Assembly (NCBI RefSeq): GCF_020400585.1
Contig: NZ_JAINVF010000006.1
Location: 62,001-126,000, forward strand
Reading direction: 5' to 3'
Source of the DNA: Streptomyces sp. NK08204
GTDB taxonomy: Bacteria > Actinomycetota > Actinomycetes > Streptomycetales > Streptomycetaceae
DNA: 64,000 nucleotides
The notes below the pieces were generated by a model. The model had not been told where the DNA came from and did no database searches. It saw only the letters and a list, made by a program, of their open reading frames with translations. Numbering within the stretch: the first letter of the stretch is position 1; each line of letters opens with the position of its first letter. The translations under genes and the position numbers were made by a program. This document shows, piece after piece, positions 59,726 through 64,000 of the stretch.

Positions 59726-60454
59726 TCAGTGCGCTTCGGCTGCCCGCAGCTGCTCCGCCGTGGGCGCCGTACCACCCAGGTGGGCGGGCAGCCACCAGGA
59801 GTCCTCCGGGCCCTTGGGGCGGCCGGGATAGGTGCGCTGGGCCGCCTCCAGAAGCTCCTGGACGCGCTCGCGCAGCCGGCGGGTGATGGCGCCGGCGTAC
59901 TGGTCGCGGGGGGCCTCGACCGCCTCGCCCACGCGGATGGTGACCGGCAGGTGGTGGCGCTTGAAATTGCGCGGGTGGCCCTTGGTCCACAGCCGTTGCG
60001 TGCCCCACACCGCCATCGGGACGAGCGGCACGCCCGCCTCCTGGGCCAGGCGGGCCGCACCCGACTTGAAGCTCTTCAGGGTGAACGACTGCGAGATGGT
60101 GGCCTCCGGGAACACGCCGACGACCTCGCCGGAGCGCAGCGAGTCCAGCGCGTGGGCGTAGGCCGCCTCGCCCTGCTTGCGGTCCACCGGGATGTGTTTC
60201 ATGCCGCGCATCAGCGGCCCGGACACCTTGTGACGGAAGACGGACTCCTTCGCCATGAAGCGCACCAGCCGCTTCTGCGGGAGGGCCGCCAGGCCGTTGA
60301 AGATGAAGTCCAGGTAACTGATGTGATTGCTCACCAGCACCGCCCCGCCCGAACGCGGGATGTTCTGCGACCCCTGGCAGTCGATCTTCAGGTCCCAGAC
60401 CTTGAACATCGTCTTCGTGAAAGCGACGACGGGACGGTAGACCAGCTCTGCCAT
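59726..60454 (-). CDS. 1-acyl-glycerol-3-phosphate acyltransferase-like (PlsC family)
   Basis: The 242-residue protein has the acyltransferase motif NHISYLD (NHxxxxD), the phosphate-binding GVFPEATISQSF (FPEG-like, Glu retained, Gly to Ala) and VPMAVWGTQ. A hydrophobic stretch precedes the active site, so it is membrane-associated. It transfers an acyl group to lysophospholipid in phospholipid synthesis. The start ATG at 60454 is followed by the usual MAELVYRPV N-terminus. It is divergent from the thioredoxin-like gene. Confidence 0.9.
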   Translation of the reverse strand: MAELVYRPVVAFTKTMFKVWDLKIDCQGSQNIPRSGGAVLVSNHISYLDFIFNGLAALPQKRLVRFMAKESVFRHKVSGPLMRGMKHIPVDRKQGEAAYAHALDSLRSGEVVGVFPEATISQSFTLKSFKSGAARLAQEAGVPLVPMAVWGTQRLWTKGHPRNFKRHHLPVTIRVGEAVEAPRDQYAGAITRRLRERVQELLEAAQRTYPGRPKGPEDSWWLPAHLGGTAPTAEQLRAAEAH

Positions 60455-60737
60455 GGGTGGGGCGGGCCCTTTCTGCTCTGCTCGGGAAAGGGGCTCCCGG
60501 CGGGAAAGTTACGCAGCCGTAGGTTTACGGCGTCTCGCAGATCGTGCCCGAAGAACGAACAGGTGGCCAGTCCTGGTGCCTCGCGGCGGCGAGATTCTCG
60601 TCACGTCGGCCTACATTCCGGCCGTGATCTTTAACCTGGCCTTACGGGAATCTTTTCCCTCGTGCCGGTGCTGGTGGTGAACCGGTGTGCGGCTGGGCCG
60701 CCGAACGCGGCAGGGGCAGGGAAGCGGGAGAGTGCGG

Positions 60738-61070
60738 ATGCGGGTGGGCGGGCGGGACGACGGTAAGCGGCTCGGGGCGGCCGAGCTGGGCGGCGAGCTG
60801 GGCGAGCGGGCCACCCTCGTACAGTTCTCGACCGCGTTCTGCGCCCCCTGCCGGGCCACCCGGCGCATTCTGGGTGAGGTGGCCGGCATGGTCCCCGGCG
60901 TCACCCACCTCGAGATCGACGCCGAGGCCCACCTCGGCCTCGTACGGGAGCTGGAGATCCGCACGACACCCACCGTGCTGGTCCTCGACGCGGCCGGCCG
61001 GGTGGTGCGCCGCGCCGCAGGACAGCCGCGCAAGGCCGACGTCATCGCGGCGCTGGCGCAGGCGGTGTGA
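60738..61070 (+). CDS. Thioredoxin-like protein
   Basis: The 110-residue thioredoxin fold has LVQFSTAFCAPCRATRRILG with a CAPC active site (Cys35, Cys38), HLEIDAEAHLGLVRELEIRT, then the cis-Pro in TTPTVLVLDAAG. It reduces disulfides in the cytoplasm. I chose the ATG at 60738 with GGAGAG upstream. It lies directly before the leader peptide and flavin reductase, which fits a thiol/sulfur theme. Confidence 0.88.
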   Translation: MRVGGRDDGKRLGAAELGGELGERATLVQFSTAFCAPCRATRRILGEVAGMVPGVTHLEIDAEAHLGLVRELEIRTTPTVLVLDAAGRVVRRAAGQPRKADVIAALAQAV

Positions 61071-61154
61071 GGCAGTCGCAGGACATCGTGATCTTTCTCC
61101 CGGTTCCCGGGCGCGACCTTGACTGCGCCCGCCACCTTTCGTCAGCCTGACCTT

Positions 61155-61235
61155 ATGCCGATCGAACTCCTTCTCTTCGGGCGGGTCCACGTCGACCTGG
61201 TCCGCACCGCGAGCGCGCGGTGTCCGGGTTGTTGA
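61155..61235 (+). CDS. Cysteine-type leader peptide
   Basis: The ATG at 61155 opens 26 codons ending with TGA at 61235. The peptide contains the motif GRVHVDLVRTASARCPGC, which matches the family of short Streptomyces leader peptides (HVDL...SA.C) found ahead of sulfur-related genes. Cys codons fall at positions 23 and 26, right before the stop, so scarcity of Cys-tRNA would stall the ribosome there. It ends 44 bp upstream of the flavin reductase start. A TTGACT -35 box lies at 61120-61125; the -10 is weak, and the start may be leaderless. Confidence 0.6.
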   Translation: MPIELLLFGRVHVDLVRTASARCPGC

Positions 61236-61279
61236 CCACCATCGACCCCGCTCGCCTCCCCACGCAGAAGGACCACTCC

Positions 61280-61789
61280 GTGACGGCCACGCCCGCCCTC
61301 GGCACTTACCAGCTCGCCTCCCCCGATCTGCTGCGCTCCGCCTTCCGCCGGCATGCCGCGGGTGTCGCCGTGATCACCGCACGCGGAGACTCCGGACCGG
61401 TCGGCTTCACCGCCACCTCCCTCGCCTCGGTGTCCGCCGAGCCGCCGCTCGTCTCCTTCGGTGTCGGCACGAGCGCCTCCAGCTGGCCCGTGATCGCCGA
61501 GGCGGAGCACGTCGGCGTCCACATACTCGGCGAGCACCAGGGCGAGCTGGCCGCCACGTTCGCGCGCAGCGGCGCTGACCGCTTCGGCGCGCCCACGGCC
61601 TGGCACGAGGGCCCGGAAGGAGTACCCGTCCTGGACGACGTGCCGGTCTGGCTGGTCTGCCGGGTCGTCGGCCGGATCCCGGCCGGTGATCACCGGATCG
61701 TGCTCGCGGAACTGGTGCTCGGCGACCCGACGGGCGTCGGCCGCCCCCTCCTCTACCACCAGGGCCGCTTCAACGGCCTGCGGGATTGA
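61280..61789 (+). CDS. Flavin reductase-like domain protein (DIM6/NTAB)
   Basis: The 169-residue protein has LLRSAFRRHAAGVAVITARG, GFTATSLASVSAEPPLVSFG (FMN-binding loop) and LLYHQGRFNGL at the C-terminus, the flavin reductase fold. It reduces FMN with NAD(P)H for a partner oxygenase, or acts as an FMN-binding oxidoreductase. I set the start at the GTG at 61280 with AGAAGGA upstream. The preceding Cys-type leader peptide suggests control by cysteine or sulfur supply, as expected for a reductase serving sulfonate or organosulfur monooxygenases. Confidence 0.85.
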   Translation: MTATPALGTYQLASPDLLRSAFRRHAAGVAVITARGDSGPVGFTATSLASVSAEPPLVSFGVGTSASSWPVIAEAEHVGVHILGEHQGELAATFARSGADRFGAPTAWHEGPEGVPVLDDVPVWLVCRVVGRIPAGDHRIVLAELVLGDPTGVGRPLLYHQGRFNGLRD

Positions 61790-61862
61790 TCACCCCGTTC
61801 TCCCTCTGCGAACCCGTCGAGTTCCGGTTACGCTGCGTTGCAAAGGTCACAGTTCAAAGCGC

Positions 61863-61891
61863 TTGCTTAGCGGGCAGGAACTGGGTGTACT
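61863..61891 (+). promoter_or_regulatory. Candidate promoter for etfBA
   Basis: TTGCTT (61863-61868) and TGTACT (61886-61891) are separated by 17 bp. The etfB start follows 117 bp later, leaving a long leader in which I see no clear riboswitch or hairpin. Confidence 0.4.
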
Positions 61892-62008
61892 GACGAGTAA
61901 TATTTCGGTCGGAGCGCGCGGACGCCCCCGATCGGGATCGGCCGCTTCAGGCGCCTATGCTGCCTGCAAGAGGCAGCCAGGAAATGACGATGCAGTAGGA
62001 GAGCCGGC

Positions 62009-62797
62009 GTGAGCTTGAGGATCGTTGTCACTGTGAAGTACGTGCCCGACGCCACTGGCGACCGGCACTTCGCCGATGACCTGACCGTCGACCGTGACGA
62101 CGTGGACGGTCTGCTCTCCGAGCTGGACGAGTACGCGGTCGAGCAGGCGCTGCAGATCGCCGAGAACTCGGACGACGACGTCGAGGTCACCGTCCTGACG
62201 GTCGGCCCCGAGGATGCGAAGGACGCGCTGCGCAAGGCGCTGTCCATGGGTGCGGACAAGGCCATCCACGTCGAGGACGACGACCTGCACGGCACCGACG
62301 TCATCGGTACCTCCCTGGTGCTGGCCAAGGCGATCGAGAAGGCCGGTTTCGACCTGGTCGTCTCCGGCATGGCCTCCACCGACGGCACCATGGGTGTGCT
62401 CCCGGCGCTGGTCGCCGAGCGTCTGGGTGTTCCGCAGGTCACCCTGCTGTCCCAGGTCTCCATCGAGGACGGCACGGTCAAGGGCCGCCGCGACGGCGAC
62501 GCCGCCTCCGAGCAGCTCGAGGCGCAGCTCCCGGCGGTCGTCTCCGTGACCGACCAGTCCGGTGAGGCCCGCTACCCGTCGTTCAAGGGCATCATGGCGG
62601 CCAAGAAGAAGCCGGTGGAGTCCTGGGACCTGTCCGACCTGGACATCGAGGCCGAAGAGGTCGGCCTGGACGGCGCGTTCACCAAGGTCGAGGCCGTGGC
62701 CGAGCGTCCGGCCCGTACGGCCGGCACGATCGTCAAGGACGAGGGCGAGGGCGGCAAGCAGCTCGCTGAGTTCCTCGCGGGCCAGAAGTTCATCTGA
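62009..62797 (+). CDS. etfB: Electron transfer flavoprotein beta subunit
   Basis: The 262-residue protein begins VSLRIVVTVKYVPDATGDRH and has the family sequence EYAVEQALQIAE, VTVLTVGPEDAKDALRKALS and GMASTDGTMGVLPALVAERL (AMP-binding region). With the alpha subunit it passes electrons from acyl-CoA and other dehydrogenases to the respiratory chain. The start is GTG with GGAGAG upstream. The alpha gene follows 52 bp later in the same operon. Confidence 0.95.
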   Translation: MSLRIVVTVKYVPDATGDRHFADDLTVDRDDVDGLLSELDEYAVEQALQIAENSDDDVEVTVLTVGPEDAKDALRKALSMGADKAIHVEDDDLHGTDVIGTSLVLAKAIEKAGFDLVVSGMASTDGTMGVLPALVAERLGVPQVTLLSQVSIEDGTVKGRRDGDAASEQLEAQLPAVVSVTDQSGEARYPSFKGIMAAKKKPVESWDLSDLDIEAEEVGLDGAFTKVEAVAERPARTAGTIVKDEGEGGKQLAEFLAGQKFI

Positions 62798-62849
62798 GGC
62801 CCGCCCCCGCTGACCGCCCCTCAACTTCGTTACGCAGGAGAGCAATCCC

Positions 62850-63812
62850 ATGGCTGAAGTCCTCGTCTACGTCGACCACGTGGACGGTGCCGTCCGCAAG
62901 CCCACCCTGGAGCTGCTGACCCTGGCCCGCCGTGTCGGCGAGCCGGTCGCGGTCGCCCTCGGTAACGGCGCCGGTGACACCGCCGCGGTCCTCGCCGAGC
63001 ACGGCGCGGTGAAGGTCCTCACCCACGAGGCGTCCGAGTACGCCGAGTACCTGGTCGTCCCGAAGGTGGACGCCCTGCAGGCCGCGGTCGAGGCCGTCTC
63101 CCCGGCCGCCGTGCTGGTCCCGTCCTCCGCGGAGGGCAAGGAGATCGCCGCCCGTCTGGCGCTGCGCATCGGTTCCGGCATCATCACCGACGCCGTCGAC
63201 CTGGAGGCCGGTGACGAGGGCCCGGTGGCCACCCAGTCGGTGTTCGCCGCGTCCTTCACCACCAAGTCCCGTGTCATCAAGGGCACCCCGGTCATCACGG
63301 TCAAGCCGAACAGCGCCGCCGTGGAGGCCGCCCCGGCCGCCGGCGCCGTCGAGGCCCTGTCCGTGACCTTCTCCGACAAGGCCACCGGCACGAAGATCAC
63401 GGGCCGTACGCCGCGTGAGTCGACGGGCCGCCCGGAGCTGACCGAGGCCGCGATCGTGGTCTCCGGTGGCCGTGGCGTGAACGGCGCGGAGAACTTCGCG
63501 ATCATCGAGGCGCTCGCGGACCAGCTCGGTGCGGCCGTCGGTGCCTCGCGTGCGGCGGTGGACGCGGGCTGGTACCCGCACACCAACCAGGTCGGTCAGA
63601 CCGGTAAGTCGGTGTCGCCGCAGCTGTACATCGCCAACGGCATCTCCGGTGCGATCCAGCACCGTGCCGGTATGCAGACCTCGAAGACGATCGTGGCCGT
63701 CAACAAGGACGCCGAAGCCCCGATCTTCGAGCTGGTCGACTTCGGTGTCGTCGGCGACCTCTTCGACGTCGTCCCGCAGCTGACCGAGGAGATCAAGGCC
63801 CGCAAGGGCTGA
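62850..63812 (+). CDS. etfA: Electron transfer flavoprotein alpha subunit
   Basis: The 320-residue protein has the N-terminal [20 protein letters not shown] part and the C-terminal FAD domain with [40 protein letters not shown] and [20 protein letters not shown] (the FAD-binding signature). Together with EtfB it forms the ETF heterodimer. A near-perfect terminator hairpin follows 25 bp after the stop. Confidence 0.96.
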   Translation: MAEVLVYVDHVDGAVRKPTLELLTLARRVGEPVAVALGNGAGDTAAVLAEHGAVKVLTHEASEYAEYLVVPKVDALQAAVEAVSPAAVLVPSSAEGKEIAARLALRIGSGIITDAVDLEAGDEGPVATQSVFAASFTTKSRVIKGTPVITVKPNSAAVEAAPAAGAVEALSVTFSDKATGTKITGRTPRESTGRPELTEAAIVVSGGRGVNGAENFAIIEALADQLGAAVGASRAAVDAGWYPHTNQVGQTGKSVSPQLYIANGISGAIQHRAGMQTSKTIVAVNKDAEAPIFELVDFGVVGDLFDVVPQLTEEIKARKG

Positions 63813-63837
63813 TCCCTTCACCGCCTCCCTGGCCTAC

Positions 63838-63872
63838 GAGGCCCCTGTGACCGACGCGGTCACAGGGGCCTC
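63838..63872 (+). terminator. Perfect 15-bp hairpin terminator after etfA
   Basis: GAGGCCCCTGTGACC (63838-63852) pairs perfectly with GGTCACAGGGGCCTC (63858-63872) around GACGC. Confidence 0.92.
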
Positions 63873-63980
63873 GGTGCATGCTGGACGCTGCCGGACAGGT
63901 GTTGACCGGCGGGAACCACCCCGGATAACTTCATTCAACGGATTGTTGATTCCGTACAGCGGAAAACTGGAGGGTGTGGG

Positions 63981-64000
63981 ATGGGTCAGCAGGAGAAGGT
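63981..64000 (+). CDS. Start of the next gene, cut by the window end
   Basis: An ATG at 63981 preceded by GGAGGG at a good distance reads MGQQEK before the window ends. The product cannot be identified from six codons. Confidence 0.5.

Overview
The window is high-GC chromosomal DNA with Streptomyces character. GTG and TTG starts are frequent, genes often overlap by 4 bp (ATGA or GTGA), and several promoters look leaderless. The families present are typical of Streptomyces (DUF5959, DUF5997, DUF6421, DUF5134, MocR, FUSC, and a HVDL-type cysteine leader peptide). No rRNA, tRNA, CRISPR array, prophage or intact insertion sequence was seen. All assignments come from reading the sequence; no database search was run.

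Layout. 0-5 kb: membrane and lipoprotein genes, a DUF5959 gene and a PAP2 membrane enzyme, with decayed fragments between them (including an Rhs/YD-repeat relic). 4.9-8.9 kb: a MocR regulator divergent from a PLP enzyme and an MFS exporter, with both start codons inside one 14-bp palindrome. 9.2-11.3 kb: a cold-shock protein and a DEAD-box helicase. 11.7-14 kb: a graveyard holding a dead TetR / NTF2-like / alcohol dehydrogenase divergon whose shared promoter is gone. 14-26.7 kb: a five-gene operon of DUF4132, DUF4132, MoxR-type AAA ATPase, a DUF5682-VWA fusion, and a SWIM protein, resembling the uncharacterised E. coli yehI/yehL-yehM-yehP-yehQ set. 26.8-46.3 kb: mostly housekeeping and accessory genes (DUF5997 with an HTH-less LysR protein, two-gene regulator/target pairs such as PaaX with an acyl-CoA dehydrogenase and ArsR with an old yellow enzyme, FUSC, lactonase, ung, a sugar kinase, a HEAT-repeat protein, and an FprA-type reductase). 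46.4-54.3 kb: an IS1182-type relic, a FabH-like enzyme with a divergent TetR, a second TetR, then HAD, M56 peptidase, DUF5134, VOC, GNAT and GDPD genes. 54.8-58.8 kb: a DUF6421, SDR and threonine-aldolase operon followed by a transglutaminase-like gene with its own operator-promoter. 59.7-64 kb: an acyltransferase, a thioredoxin-like protein, a flavin reductase behind a cysteine-rich leader peptide, and etfB-etfA with a strong terminator.

The best candidate for an under-described system is the 12.7-kb MoxR/VWA/SWIM/DUF4132 operon. Its ATPase, metal-dependent adhesion (VWA) and zinc-finger parts look like an ATP-driven chaperone or remodelling machine of unknown target. Here the DUF5682 and VWA parts are one 1268-residue polypeptide.
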